Assembly (NCBI RefSeq): GCF_051594765.1 | Contig: NZ_JBPPGJ010000007.1 | Coordinates: 124,001 to 188,000, forward strand | Direction: 5' to 3' | Length of the DNA stretch: 64,000 nucleotides | DNA from: Paenibacillus_AR sp051594765 | Lineage (GTDB): Bacteria > Bacillota > Bacilli > Paenibacillales > NBRC-103111 | Shown here: positions 1 through 8,958 of the stretch, piece by piece | Layout: the number at the start of each line of letters is the position of its first letter | Numbering within the stretch: position 1 is the stretch's first letter | Made by a program: the position numbers and the translations under genes | Notes under the pieces: model-generated | What the model was told of the DNA's origin: nothing | Databases searched by the model: none | The model's input: the letters and a program-made list of their open reading frames with translations, nothing else

Positions 1-26
1 AGGATCTGGGCTTCCGGCACGATTAA
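1..26 (+). CDS. era: C-terminal end of GTPase Era (partial)
   Basis: The window opens inside a reading frame whose last codons (from base 3) read DLGFRHD followed by TAA at 24-26. This fits the tail of the ribosome-assembly GTPase Era, which ends in a short acidic or aromatic C-terminus. In Bacillales era lies directly upstream of yqzL and recO, the next two genes here. The call rests on this position and only seven residues, so it is tentative. Confidence 0.4.
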
Positions 27-132
27 CCAAAAACAAAATATGCCAGAACTTGCTTCGGATACGCCGAAGGGATTCCTCCCATCCTATTCTCGAGGGTAAC
101 ACTTCACCGACCGCGAAGAGAGGATGGTACAA

Positions 133-276
133 ATGAGAGACTTCACTTGGAACTATTTTTCGATGACGGGAGATGTGAATGCTTACCTGCTCTACAAAGA
201 AATGTCCCCCACCATGGTTCAGGAAGATCTCACTGAAGAGGAACCCGAGCCCGAACAGGCGGAAAGCGCAGTATGA
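133..276 (+). CDS. yqzL: YqzL family small protein
   Basis: A 47-residue ORF beginning MRDFTWNYFSMTGDVNAY, followed by LLYKEM and an acidic, Glu-rich tail. The FTW-x-x-F-x-x-TG-x-(V/I)-x-x-YLL-x-KE pattern is that of the YqzL family, which in Bacillales sits between era and recO. Its function is unknown. The ATG at 133 is preferred to the one at 124 because the GAAGAGAGG ribosome-binding site at 115-123 is nine bases upstream of it and directly abuts 124. It is probably co-transcribed with recO, which starts 30 bases after its stop. Confidence 0.75.
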   Translation: MRDFTWNYFSMTGDVNAYLLYKEMSPTMVQEDLTEEEPEPEQAESAV

Positions 277-306
277 AGCGGGTCCTGCACACGGGAGCGG
301 ATCCGG

Positions 307-1062
307 ATGCTGTACAAAGTGGAAGGTATCGTGATCCGGAGCATGGATTACGGAGAAGGGCATAAAATCATATCCGTTTATACCCGGGAAGCCGGAAAAA
401 TGAGCGTGATGGTCCGCGGAGCGAAAAAGCTGAACAGCCGCTTCGGAGCCATCACGCAGCTTTTTACATACGGACAATTCGTCTTCTATAAAGGGAACTC
501 CGCCATGGGCAATCTGAATGCGGGGGAAATCATCGACTCCCATCAGAAGCTCCGGGAGGATCTGATGAAGGGTGCGTACGCCGCGTACATCGCCGAGATG
601 GTGGAGAAGCTGACGGGGGAGAATGAGCCCAACGGCATGCTCTTCACCCAGTTGGAGGCCGCGTTCGGCGGAATCGGCGAAGGAAAGCCGCCGGCCTTCA
701 TCGCTCATGTGATGGAGATGAAGATGCTGGGGCTCTCGGGCTACCTGCCGGAGCTGGACCAATGCGTCTCCTGCGGACGGACTGAGGGGGACATGGCGCT
801 GAGCTTCCAGGGCGGAGGCCTCCTGTGCCCCTCCTGCAGAGGCCGGGATCCTCAAGCTCTGCTGCCGGGACCGGGCACATTGAAGCTGCTGCGCCTGCTC
901 CGCCATGTGGATCTCCGGCGCCTAGGCCAGGTGGAAATGAAGCCGGCCACCGAACGGCAATTGAAGCAATGCATGCGGGGATTGACTGATATGTACCTGG
1001 ATTCTCGATGGAAGTCCCGTTCCTTCTTGGATCAGATGGAGAAATACGGAATGGGCGATTAG
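307..1062 (+). CDS. recO: DNA repair protein RecO
   Basis: RecO mediates loading of RecA onto SSB-coated single-stranded DNA with RecR in the RecFOR pathway and anneals complementary strands. The 251-residue product has the usual length. It starts MLYKVEGIVIRSMDYGEGHK with the N-terminal OB-fold, then a helical region. A four-cysteine zinc-finger-like motif (CVSC near 151-154 and CPSC near 176-179) follows, as in most Firmicute RecO proteins. Neighbours era/yqzL upstream and glyQS downstream match the B. subtilis order. Nothing is missing or odd. Confidence 0.95.
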   Translation: MLYKVEGIVIRSMDYGEGHKIISVYTREAGKMSVMVRGAKKLNSRFGAITQLFTYGQFVFYKGNSAMGNLNAGEIIDSHQKLREDLMKGAYAAYIAEMVEKLTGENEPNGMLFTQLEAAFGGIGEGKPPAFIAHVMEMKMLGLSGYLPELDQCVSCGRTEGDMALSFQGGGLLCPSCRGRDPQALLPGPGTLKLLRLLRHVDLRRLGQVEMKPATERQLKQCMRGLTDMYLDSRWKSRSFLDQMEKYGMGD

Positions 1063-1102
1063 CCTTGGGCTTGTTGAAGACCTGCCGGAAGCGAACCGGG
1101 AT

Positions 1103-1131
1103 TTGACATCGGGATAGGAATTTGTTACTAT
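1103..1131 (+). promoter_or_regulatory. SigA-type promoter of the glyQS leader
   Basis: TTGACA at 1103-1108, a 17-base spacer and TACTAT at 1126-1131 match the vegetative promoter consensus very well. Transcription would begin near 1138, just before the T-box leader. Confidence 0.8.
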
Positions 1132-1137
1132 CTGGGG

Positions 1138-1376
1138 GAATGAATCGAACTTTATGCGTTGATGGAATCAGTAGCCGACCAAGGTTGGATCTCAGCGAAC
1201 CGGGAACAGTGGAAGCCCGGCATCCGGCAGGACGGCGAACGGCACTCCGGAGCATATTTTCCCCAAAAGCGGGCCGGCAAGCAGCCGGTCAAGTAGGGTG
1301 GAACCGCGGGAACTGTCCAACCAGCTCTCGTCCCTACGTCCAGCCGATCGGCGGGCGTAGAGGCGGGAGCTTTTTT
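1138..1376 (+). promoter_or_regulatory. Glycine T-box riboswitch with intrinsic terminator
   Basis: The leader contains the diagnostic T-box sequence AGGGTGGAACCGCGG at 1295-1309. A GC-rich terminator hairpin follows, with arms starting near 1324 and ending at 1370, then six T at 1371-1376. The distal stem I part (about 1193-1225) has the AGCGAACCGGG...GTGGAAGCCCGG arrangement typical of the family. The most likely specifier is GGC at 1241-1243, in GAAC-GGC-ACTCC, which decodes glycine and agrees with the glyQS genes below. By family knowledge, uncharged tRNA-Gly binds the leader and favours the antiterminator, so glyQS rises when glycine is short. The specifier choice is by pattern, not by folding. 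Confidence 0.9.
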
Positions 1377-1449
1377 GCGTTCATCCGGAGATCATCCCCT
1401 ATCCGGCCGAACCTCTAAGCAGGGGAGAATCCAATCGGGAGGTAGAAGC

Positions 1450-2337
1450 ATGAACTTTCAGAACATCATTCTGACCTTGCAGCAGTTCTGGTCGGAGCAA
1501 AACTGTATTCTCGTCAACCCGTACGACGTGGAGAAGGGGGCAGGAACCTTCAACCCCATGACCTTCCTGCGGGCCATCGGCCCAGAGCCGTGGAACGTGG
1601 CGTATGTCGAGCCTTCCCGCCGTCCGACGGACGGCCGTTACGGAGAGAACCCGAACCGCCTGTACCAGCATCATCAATTCCAAGTAATCATGAAGCCCTC
1701 TCCGGATAATATCCAGGAGCTCTACCTGGAGAGCTTGAAGCGTCTGGGCGTCGATCCGCTGGAGCACGATATCCGCTTCGTTGAGGACAACTGGGAAGGC
1801 CCGACACTCGGAGCCTGGGGACTGGGCTGGGAGGTATGGCTGAACGGCATGGAGGTCACCCAGTTTACCTACTTCCAGCAGGTGGGCGGCATCGATGCGA
1901 ATCCGGTGGCCGTAGAGATCACTTATGGTCTGGAGCGTCTGGCGTCCTACATTCAGAACAAGGAAAACGTGTTCGACCTGGAGTGGGTGGACGGCGTGAC
2001 CTACCGCGATGTGTTCCACCAGCAGGAATACGAGCATTCCAAATACACCTTCGAGGTGTCCGACACGAAGATGCTTTTCACCCTCTACAACATGTATGAG
2101 GAGGAGTCCAAGCGGGCGCTGGAGCAAAAGCTGGTGTACCCGGCCTATGATTACGTTCTGAAGTGCTCCCATACCTTCAATCTGCTGGATGCCCGCGGAG
2201 CAATCAGCGTGACGGAGCGGACCGGCTACATCATGCGCGTGCGGAATCTGGCGCGGCAATGCGCGCAGACTTATCTGGAGGAGAGGGAACGCCTCGGCTT
2301 CCCGATGCTGAAGAAAGGAGTGGTGAGCAATGGCTAA
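1450..2337 (+). CDS. glyQ: Glycine--tRNA ligase alpha subunit
   Basis: Catalytic alpha subunit of the bacterial tetrameric (alpha2 beta2) glycyl-tRNA synthetase, a class II enzyme that activates glycine and charges tRNA-Gly. The 295-residue protein starts MNFQNIILTLQQFWSEQNC and contains the GAGTFNPMTFLRAIGPEPW and EPSRRPTDGRYGENPNR segments of the active-site fold, plus the class II motif 3 region GLERLASYIQ. The ATG at 1450 follows a GGGAGGTAG ribosome-binding site; longer in-frame extensions run into the T-box terminator. The stop overlaps the start of glyS by eight bases, indicating translational coupling. Confidence 0.97.
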   Translation: MNFQNIILTLQQFWSEQNCILVNPYDVEKGAGTFNPMTFLRAIGPEPWNVAYVEPSRRPTDGRYGENPNRLYQHHQFQVIMKPSPDNIQELYLESLKRLGVDPLEHDIRFVEDNWEGPTLGAWGLGWEVWLNGMEVTQFTYFQQVGGIDANPVAVEITYGLERLASYIQNKENVFDLEWVDGVTYRDVFHQQEYEHSKYTFEVSDTKMLFTLYNMYEEESKRALEQKLVYPAYDYVLKCSHTFNLLDARGAISVTERTGYIMRVRNLARQCAQTYLEERERLGFPMLKKGVVSNG

Positions 2338-4405
2338 GGACTTGCTGCTAGAGATCGGGATGGAGGAGATTCCTTCCCGCTTTATCCGTGCCGCTGTGGA
2401 GCAGCTGGCCGACAAAACCTCCAAGTGGCTCTTGGAGTCCCGCATCGACTTCGGCGCCGTCCGTCTCTATGCCACTCCCCGCCGCATCACCGTATTGGTG
2501 GAAGAGGTGGCCGAGAAGCAGAAGGATGTCTCCGAAGAGGCCAAAGGGCCTTCCCGGAAGATCGCGCAGGACGAGAGCGGACAGTGGACCAAAGCGGCTT
2601 TGGGCTTCGCCAAGAGCCAAGGCGTCCTTCCGGAGCAGCTGTACTTCAAGGAGCTGGGCGGCGTCGAATACGTCCATGCGGTGAAGAGCAGCTTGGGTGT
2701 GGAAACCGCAGGCGTGCTGACCGAAGGGTTGACCACCATCATCCAGTCCTTGAATTTCCCCAAGAATATGCGCTGGGGCAGCTATGACATGCGCTTCGTC
2801 CGTCCGATCCGCTGGATGGTGGCGCTGTTCGGCCAAGACATCATCCCGATCACTCTGGCAGGCGTAACGGCCGGGCGCGTGACCAAGGGACACCGGTTCC
2901 TGGGCACGGATACGGAGATCGGAGCCCCTTCCGAATATGTGGCTAAGCTGAAGGAGCAATATGTGTTCGCGGACATCTTCGAGCGGGAGACCCTTATCCG
3001 CAACCAACTGGCTGCTCTTGCTGCCGATAAAGGCTGGACCATCCCGATCAAGGAGGACCTGCTGGAGGAGGTACTGTTCCTGGTGGAATTCCCCACCATC
3101 CTGTTCGGCACCTTCAACCCGGACTTCTTGAACATTCCGCAGGAGGTGCTCATCACCTCCATGCGTGAGCATCAGCGCTACTTCCCGGTGCTGAACGCCG
3201 AAGGAAAGCTGCAGCCGTTCTTCGTCACCTTCCGCAACGGCAACTCCAATGCCCTCGAGCAGATCGCCAAGGGCAACGAGAAGGTGCTCCGTGCCCGTCT
3301 GTCCGACGCCAAGTTCTTCTATGAGGAAGACCAGAAGCTGCCGATCGCCACCGCCCTCTCCAAGCTGGAGACCGTTGTCTTCCACGAAGAGCTGGGAACC
3401 GTGGGCGACAAGGTCCGCCGGATCGTCAAGGCAGCCGACGGCTTGGCCCGGCTGGCCGGAGCCGATCAAGGAACCGCTGCATCGACCCATCGGGCGGCCG
3501 AAATCTGCAAGTTCGACTTGGTCACCAACATGGTCTATGAATTCCCTGAGCTGCAGGGCTTGATGGGCGAAGATTACGCTCGGAAGGCCGGCGAGCAGGA
3601 AGCCGTGGCCAAAGCAGTGAACGAGCACTACCAGCCGCGCTTCTCCGGCGACGCTTCCCCCGCATCCTTGACGGGAGCACTCGTCAGCATCGCGGACAAG
3701 ATCGACACCATCGCGGGCTGCTTCTCCATCGGCATCGTGCCGACCGGCTCCCAGGACCCATACGCGCTGCGCCGCCAAGCGGCCGGCATCATCCAGATCC
3801 TGCTGGACCACAAGCTGCCGGTTAAGCTGTCCCAGCTGTTCGAGCTGGCCATCGGCATCCATGAGGAGGCCCATCCGCTGAAGCGCTCCAAGGATGAGAT
3901 CAAGAAGGATCTGGCGGACTTCTTCCTGCTCCGGATTAAGAACGTGCTGAACGAGAAGCAGGTCAGATACGACATTACCGACGCCGTAACCGCTGCCGGC
4001 ATCGATGACGTGAACGGTCTGGTGCGCCGCGCCTCCGTCATCCGTGACGCCGTCACGCTTCCGGATTTCAAATCCGCCGTCGACGCCTTCAACCGGGTGT
4101 CCAACCTGGCCGCCAAGGCGGAATCGGATCAAGTCGATCCGTCCGTGTTCGCCGACCCGACGGAGAAGAGCCTTTACGCAGCATGGCAAAGCGCACACAG
4201 CGAATTCGTCAAGCAGCTGGACGCCGGGGACGAGCAGGAAGCGCTCCGCACGCTGGCGGGACTGAAGGAGCCGATCAACGCCTTTTTCGACGCCGTGATG
4301 GTCATGGCCGAGGATCTGAAGGTGCGCAGCAACCGGCTGGGACTCCTGTCTCTCCTGGCTTCAGACGTGAAGCGTCTGGCTGATTTCTCCAAGCTGGTAT
4401 GGTAG
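2330..4405 (+). CDS. glyS: Glycine--tRNA ligase beta subunit
   Basis: Beta subunit of heterotetrameric glycyl-tRNA synthetase, carrying tRNA-binding and anticodon-recognition domains. It has 691 residues, normal for the family, and starts MAKDLLLEIGMEEIPSRF, the conserved N-terminus. The middle contains the HD-like stretch HRAAEICKFDLVTNMVYEFPELQG-(L)MG, and the C-terminus the DALR-like anticodon-binding helices (KVRSNRLGLLSLL). It is translationally coupled to glyQ and controlled by the same T-box. In B. subtilis the repressor gene ccpN follows glyS; here that gene is absent and yqfL follows directly. Confidence 0.97.
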   Translation: MAKDLLLEIGMEEIPSRFIRAAVEQLADKTSKWLLESRIDFGAVRLYATPRRITVLVEEVAEKQKDVSEEAKGPSRKIAQDESGQWTKAALGFAKSQGVLPEQLYFKELGGVEYVHAVKSSLGVETAGVLTEGLTTIIQSLNFPKNMRWGSYDMRFVRPIRWMVALFGQDIIPITLAGVTAGRVTKGHRFLGTDTEIGAPSEYVAKLKEQYVFADIFERETLIRNQLAALAADKGWTIPIKEDLLEEVLFLVEFPTILFGTFNPDFLNIPQEVLITSMREHQRYFPVLNAEGKLQPFFVTFRNGNSNALEQIAKGNEKVLRARLSDAKFFYEEDQKLPIATALSKLETVVFHEELGTVGDKVRRIVKAADGLARLAGADQGTAASTHRAAEICKFDLVTNMVYEFPELQGLMGEDYARKAGEQEAVAKAVNEHYQPRFSGDASPASLTGALVSIADKIDTIAGCFSIGIVPTGSQDPYALRRQAAGIIQILLDHKLPVKLSQLFELAIGIHEEAHPLKRSKDEIKKDLADFFLLRIKNVLNEKQVRYDITDAVTAAGIDDVNGLVRRASVIRDAVTLPDFKSAVDAFNRVSNLAAKAESDQVDPSVFADPTEKSLYAAWQSAHSEFVKQLDAGDEQEALRTLAGLKEPINAFFDAVMVMAEDLKVRSNRLGLLSLLASDVKRLADFSKLVW

Positions 4406-4418
4406 GGGGCACCCGAAG

Positions 4419-5234
4419 TTGACGTCCATTCATAGGAACCAAACCGTGTATGTCGTCTCCGACTCCGCGGGTGAAACGGGCGAGGCCGTCGTGAAGGCGG
4501 CCATCGTCCAGTTTTTGCCGGCCACGGTGGACATCAGGAGATCTCCCTTCATTCATGACCGGGAAGGCATCGACCAAGTGGTGGAATCGGCCCTGGCGAG
4601 CGGAGGGGTTATCGTCTTCACCCTTGTCATTCCGGAGCTTCGCGATTACTTATTGGAAAAAGCGTTATCCTGCCAAGTCATCTGCATCGACCTCCTGGGT
4701 CCCATCATCTCCAGCCTGGAGAAGGCGCTGAATCAGCAAGCCAGGCACGAGCCCGGTATGATCCACAAGCTGGACGAGGGTTACTTCCGCAAGGTGGAAG
4801 CAGTTGAATTCGCCGTAAAATATGATGACGGCCGGGACCCGAACGGCGTCCTGAAGGCGGACATCATCCTGACCGGCGTATCCCGCACCTCGAAGACCCC
4901 TTTATCCATGTACTTGGCTCACAAAAGCTACAAGGTCGCTAACGTGCCCCTTGTTCCGGAGCTGGTGCCTCCGAAGGAGCTGTTCACGGTCAATAAGAGC
5001 AAGATAATCGGATTGACTATCAATCCAGACAAGCTGAATGAAATCCGGGTGGAACGCCTGAAGGCTCTGGGACTGGCCGAGAATGCCAACTACGCCAAGG
5101 TTCAGAGAATCCGGGAGGAGCTGGCCTATGCGGAGAGCGTCATGAAGAAGCTGGGCTGCGTCGTGATCGACGTATCCAGCAAGGCTGTGGAGGAAACCGC
5201 CAGCCTCATCATGGAACGAATCGGGCTCAAATAG
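4419..5234 (+). CDS. yqfL: Pyruvate, phosphate dikinase regulatory protein (kinase/pyrophosphorylase)
   Basis: Member of the DUF299/PSRP family, bifunctional serine/threonine kinase and phosphorylase that switch PPDK or PEP synthase off with ADP and on with phosphate. The 271-residue product has the expected length, the N-terminal SDSAGETGEAVVKAA motif and the P-loop-like GVSRTSKTPLSMYLA near residues 150-165. The start is TTG at 4419, with AGGGGG at 4404-4409 as ribosome-binding site. It lies 13 bases after glyS and is probably in the same transcript. No PPDK gene is visible in the window, so the target is inferred from the family. Confidence 0.9.
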   Translation: MTSIHRNQTVYVVSDSAGETGEAVVKAAIVQFLPATVDIRRSPFIHDREGIDQVVESALASGGVIVFTLVIPELRDYLLEKALSCQVICIDLLGPIISSLEKALNQQARHEPGMIHKLDEGYFRKVEAVEFAVKYDDGRDPNGVLKADIILTGVSRTSKTPLSMYLAHKSYKVANVPLVPELVPPKELFTVNKSKIIGLTINPDKLNEIRVERLKALGLAENANYAKVQRIREELAYAESVMKKLGCVVIDVSSKAVEETASLIMERIGLK

Positions 5235-5327
5235 TCAAGCTTTTTTTGGACAGGAGCAGGATTTTTTATTTCCCCATCGTATATAATATTACGGTAGTGC
5301 AAAAGAAGGAAAAACGGAGAGATTCCA

Positions 5328-5825
5328 TTGGCCGAAACCCCAAGGATCATCGTGGACGCCGATGCATGTCCGGTGAAAACGGAAATTGTCGATGCCGCAA
5401 GGCGCTTCGGCGTGCAGGTGCTGATGGTGGCCTCCTTCGACCATCGCCTGCAGGAGCAGGACGGCGTTACGGTCGTGCAGGTGGACCGTTCCGATCAATC
5501 CGCCGATTTATACATCGCCAATCACATCGCCCGTCAGGATATCCTGGTTACCCAGGATTTTGGTCTTGCCACCATCGGCTTGGCCAAACGGGCGGTTGTT
5601 TTGTCCAACAGGGGGCAGGTGTATTCGGACCGTACCATCGGGTTTCTTCTGGAGACCCGGCACGAGCAGGCGAAGAGAAGGCGGAGCGGACATTACGGCA
5701 AAGGCCCCAAGCCCTTTACAGACGAAGACCGGCGGGCATTTCTACAAACTTTGACAAAAGTTTTATCCGCTTTGCAGGAGAATTCTCCGGAAGAGCGAAT
5801 AAGTAATACTGGTCAAACGGATTGA
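5328..5825 (+). CDS. yqxD: UPF0178/YaiI family protein (YqxD)
   Basis: A 165-residue protein with the UPF0178 signature: IIVDADACPVK near the N-terminus, VTQDFGLA in the middle, and a basic RRSGHYGKGPKPFT segment near the C-terminus. The acidic residues suggest a PIN-like fold, but no activity is known to me. The start is TTG at 5328 after AACGGAGAG. It ends 13 bases before dnaG, as in B. subtilis, where yqxD precedes dnaG and sigA in the macromolecular-synthesis operon. Confidence 0.88.
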   Translation: MAETPRIIVDADACPVKTEIVDAARRFGVQVLMVASFDHRLQEQDGVTVVQVDRSDQSADLYIANHIARQDILVTQDFGLATIGLAKRAVVLSNRGQVYSDRTIGFLLETRHEQAKRRRSGHYGKGPKPFTDEDRRAFLQTLTKVLSALQENSPEERISNTGQTD

Positions 5826-5838
5826 AGGTGACAACGCT

Positions 5839-7659
5839 TTGAGCCGACGGATTCCGGATGCTGTCATTGAAGGCATACTGAAGCATTATGATATCGTGGA
5901 CGTGGTGGGGCGATATGTGCACCTGTCCAAGCAGGGCCACTATATGAAGGGGCTGTGCCCTTTCCATTCGGAGAAATCCCCGTCCTTCACCGTAACGCCC
6001 GAGAAGCAGATTTACCATTGCTTCGGCTGCCATGCCGGAGGCAATGTCATTCATTTCATCATGGGAGTCGAGACGCTGTCCTTCACCGAGGCCGTGCGCC
6101 AGCTGGCGGAAGAGGCCTCCATCCCGGTGGACTGGGAGCCGGTGTCGGAGCAGCAGACCGAACAGCAGCGTGAAGCCAAGTCGCTGTATGAGGCGTACGA
6201 ATTCAGCGCCAAGTTCTACAATTATATTCTTCTGAACACGGAACAGGGCAAGACGGCCCTCGACTATCTGCGAAGCCGGGGAATGAATGACCGCCTGATC
6301 GAAGCCTTCCAGCTGGGGTACTCCCCCAACATGCGCAACAAGCTTGCGGAGATTCTGGAGAAGCGCGGTTACGACCTAATCTTGATGGAGCGCGGAGGCC
6401 TTCTCTCCAGAAGGGATGACGGCTCCTATGCGGATAAGTTCCGGGACCGGGTCATGTTTCCCATCCATGATCAGAAGGGGAGGATCATCGCTTTCGGCGG
6501 AAGAGCCATGGGCGATATCCAGCCCAAGTATATGAACAGCCCCGAAACGATGCTCTTCAACAAGAGCCGCAACATGTACAACTTTCATCAAGCAAGGGCC
6601 GCCATCCGCAAGACCCGATCCGTAGTTCTGCTGGAAGGGTATGTGGACGTGATCAAGACCTGGGAAGCCGGAATCGTCAACGGCGTAGCCTCTATGGGCA
6701 CAGCGCTGACGAGGGAACACGCTTCTTTGCTCCGCCGCAATGCAGAGCAGGCCATCATTTGTTACGACGGCGACAATGCCGGACAGAGTGCCGCCTACAA
6801 GAGCATTGATCTGCTTGAGAAGGAAGGCATGCACGTGAAAGTGGCCTATATTCCGGGCGGTCAGGATCCTGATGAGTATATCAGCCAGTACGGCGGAGAG
6901 CGATTCAGGAGAGAGATCATTGAAGGGGCATATACATCATTGAAGTTCAAGCTCCTGTACATTCGGCGGCATTATAACCTGCAGGATGTGGACGGCAAGT
7001 TCCGGTATATCGAAGCGGCGCTCAAGCTGGTGGCCGAGCTGGAATCTCCGGTGGAACGCGAACATTATGTGAAGGAATTGGCCTCGGAATTCCCCTACGC
7101 ATCGGATAACTTCATGCAGCAGTTGAACGGATACCGCCAGGACCTGCTCAAAAAACGGCAGCCGGGGGATAATCCAGACATTTCGTGGAATAATGTTATA
7201 AATAATGGGAATCCCAAGGAAAAAATCAAAGCCGTTCCCGCTCACCTGAAGGCCGAAGCAGCCCTGATCGCGGCTATGCTGCATGATCGGGAGGCTGCCG
7301 AGCAGGTTCAGGATCAGTTGGGGGAGCAATTCTCATCCGAGCTTCACGCGGCGCTTGCCGCTTACTTATATGCTTATTACGCCCAAGGCTTCGACCCGGA
7401 CGTAAGCCGGTTTGTCGCAACGCTTCAGGATGAACGGCTGGAGCAGGCCGCTACCTCCCTATCGATGGAGGATTATACGCCTGTCCTGAGTGCTCTGGAG
7501 CATTACATCCTAACCGTGAAGCTATATCCGCAGCTGAAGCAGTTGAAGCATCTGGAGGCGGAAGCCGGCCGTATCGCCGACCCTTTGGAGGCTGCGAGAC
7601 GCATACAAGAAATCAGGAAAGAAATTCAGGCCCTAGAAAAGCAGTTGAAATCGTTGTAG
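5839..7659 (+). CDS. dnaG: DNA primase
   Basis: Synthesises RNA primers for lagging-strand and origin replication with the DnaB-type helicase. The 606-residue protein has the CHC2-type zinc-binding domain (Cys40, His43, Cys61, Cys64 in CPFH...CFGC). A TOPRIM polymerase core follows, with VVLLEGYVDVI as the acidic Glu motif and CYDGDNAG as the DxD motif, then a C-terminal helicase-interaction domain. The start is TTG at 5839 preceded by GAAGGTG. It sits between yqxD and the sigma factor gene, the conserved macromolecular-synthesis arrangement. Confidence 0.97.
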   Translation: MSRRIPDAVIEGILKHYDIVDVVGRYVHLSKQGHYMKGLCPFHSEKSPSFTVTPEKQIYHCFGCHAGGNVIHFIMGVETLSFTEAVRQLAEEASIPVDWEPVSEQQTEQQREAKSLYEAYEFSAKFYNYILLNTEQGKTALDYLRSRGMNDRLIEAFQLGYSPNMRNKLAEILEKRGYDLILMERGGLLSRRDDGSYADKFRDRVMFPIHDQKGRIIAFGGRAMGDIQPKYMNSPETMLFNKSRNMYNFHQARAAIRKTRSVVLLEGYVDVIKTWEAGIVNGVASMGTALTREHASLLRRNAEQAIICYDGDNAGQSAAYKSIDLLEKEGMHVKVAYIPGGQDPDEYISQYGGERFRREIIEGAYTSLKFKLLYIRRHYNLQDVDGKFRYIEAALKLVAELESPVEREHYVKELASEFPYASDNFMQQLNGYRQDLLKKRQPGDNPDISWNNVINNGNPKEKIKAVPAHLKAEAALIAAMLHDREAAEQVQDQLGEQFSSELHAALAAYLYAYYAQGFDPDVSRFVATLQDERLEQAATSLSMEDYTPVLSALEHYILTVKLYPQLKQLKHLEAEAGRIADPLEAARRIQEIRKEIQALEKQLKSL

Positions 7660-7701
7660 GTTATCGAGACCAATGATTCTAGGGGGGAGGGAGTAGGAGA
7701 A

Positions 7702-8826
7702 ATGGCGAACGATCAACACACGGAGCTAGAGACAGAACTCACATTGGACCAGGTGAAGGAACAACTGATTGAAATCGGCAAAAAACGCTCCTCGCTGACT
7801 TATAAGGACATCATGGAACGGCTTGCACCCTTCGATCAGGACCCGGAACAAATCGACGATTTCTTTGAGCAGCTTTCCGAGCTCGGCATAGAAGTAGGGA
7901 ACGAATCCGAAGAGGATGACATGCCTTCCATGTCCGCGGATGATCAGGAGCACGACGAATTCAATTTCGACGATGACCTGTCCCTTCCCCCGGGCATCAA
8001 GATTAACGATCCCGTTCGGATGTATCTGAAGGAAATCGGTCGTGTTCCTCTGCTCTCGGCTGAGGATGAGGTGGGGTTGGCCAAGCGGATCGAGAACGGG
8101 GACGAGGAAGCGAAGCGCCGTTTGGCGGAAGCTAACCTGCGGCTCGTGGTCAGCATCGCCAAACGGTATGTGGGACGCGGCATGCTGTTCCTGGATCTGA
8201 TTCAGGAAGGCAATATGGGCCTTATCAAGGCTGTCGAGAAATTCGACCATACCAAGGGCTACAAGTTCAGTACCTACGCCACTTGGTGGATCCGTCAGGC
8301 CATTACCCGTGCTATTGCGGACCAGGCCCGTACCATCCGGATCCCGGTGCATATGGTAGAGACGATCAACAAGCTGATCCGGGTTTCCCGCCAGCTGCTC
8401 CAAGAGCTGGGACGCGAACCCACGCCTGAGGAGATTGCCAAGGAGATGGATCTCAGCACCGATAAGGTGCGTGAGATTATGAAGATTGCTCAGGAGCCGG
8501 TCTCCCTCGAGACCCCGATCGGGGAAGAGGACGATTCGCACCTGGGAGATTTTATCGAGGATCAGGAAGCGCTGGCTCCTGCGGATGCTGCAGCCTACGA
8601 GCTTCTGAAGGAACAGCTGGAAGATGTGCTTGATACGCTTACCGAGAGGGAAGAGAACGTGCTTCGCCTGAGATTCGGACTGGATGATGGCAGAACGCGC
8701 ACTCTGGAAGAGGTTGGCAAAGTGTTCGGGGTTACGCGGGAGCGGATCCGCCAGATCGAAGCCAAGGCTCTGCGTAAGCTTCGTCATCCTAGCCGGAGCA
8801 AGCGGCTCAAGGATTTCTTGGAATAA
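7702..8826 (+). CDS. sigA: RNA polymerase primary sigma factor SigA (RpoD)
   Basis: Housekeeping sigma factor of 374 residues, close to B. subtilis SigA in length. An acidic N-terminal region 1.1 is followed by region 1.2 (DPVRMYLKEIG) and region 2 with the -10 recognition and melting helix (YKFSTYATWWIRQAI). Region 3 comes next, then the region 4.2 helix-turn-helix (EEVGKVFGVTRERIRQIEAKAL) that reads the -35 box. The start follows GGGGGAGGGAG. It is the last gene of the dnaG operon and is followed by a clear terminator. Confidence 0.98.
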   Translation: MANDQHTELETELTLDQVKEQLIEIGKKRSSLTYKDIMERLAPFDQDPEQIDDFFEQLSELGIEVGNESEEDDMPSMSADDQEHDEFNFDDDLSLPPGIKINDPVRMYLKEIGRVPLLSAEDEVGLAKRIENGDEEAKRRLAEANLRLVVSIAKRYVGRGMLFLDLIQEGNMGLIKAVEKFDHTKGYKFSTYATWWIRQAITRAIADQARTIRIPVHMVETINKLIRVSRQLLQELGREPTPEEIAKEMDLSTDKVREIMKIAQEPVSLETPIGEEDDSHLGDFIEDQEALAPADAAAYELLKEQLEDVLDTLTEREENVLRLRFGLDDGRTRTLEEVGKVFGVTRERIRQIEAKALRKLRHPSRSKRLKDFLE

Positions 8827-8843
8827 AACGGTGTTACATGGAC

Positions 8844-8876
8844 AGCCTTGCCGAACCGGCGGGGCTTTCTTTTTTG
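8844..8876 (+). terminator. Intrinsic terminator after sigA
   Basis: Stem AGCCTTGCCG / CGGCGGGGCT with an AAC loop (two G-U pairs), then TTCTTTTTT. It ends the dnaG-sigA transcript. Confidence 0.75.
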
Positions 8877-8958
8877 TCCGGATCGTTAACAAATCCGCCA
8901 TGATATTCCGATATAAGGTCTGAAGATGGTGATGAACAGTTCGGGGTGAAGGGTAAGC

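Noticed and set aside
2348..4198. 616-residue antisense ORF across glyS
   Set aside because: It is the mirror of a high-GC gene with strong third-position bias, has no ribosome-binding site and no recognisable protein features.
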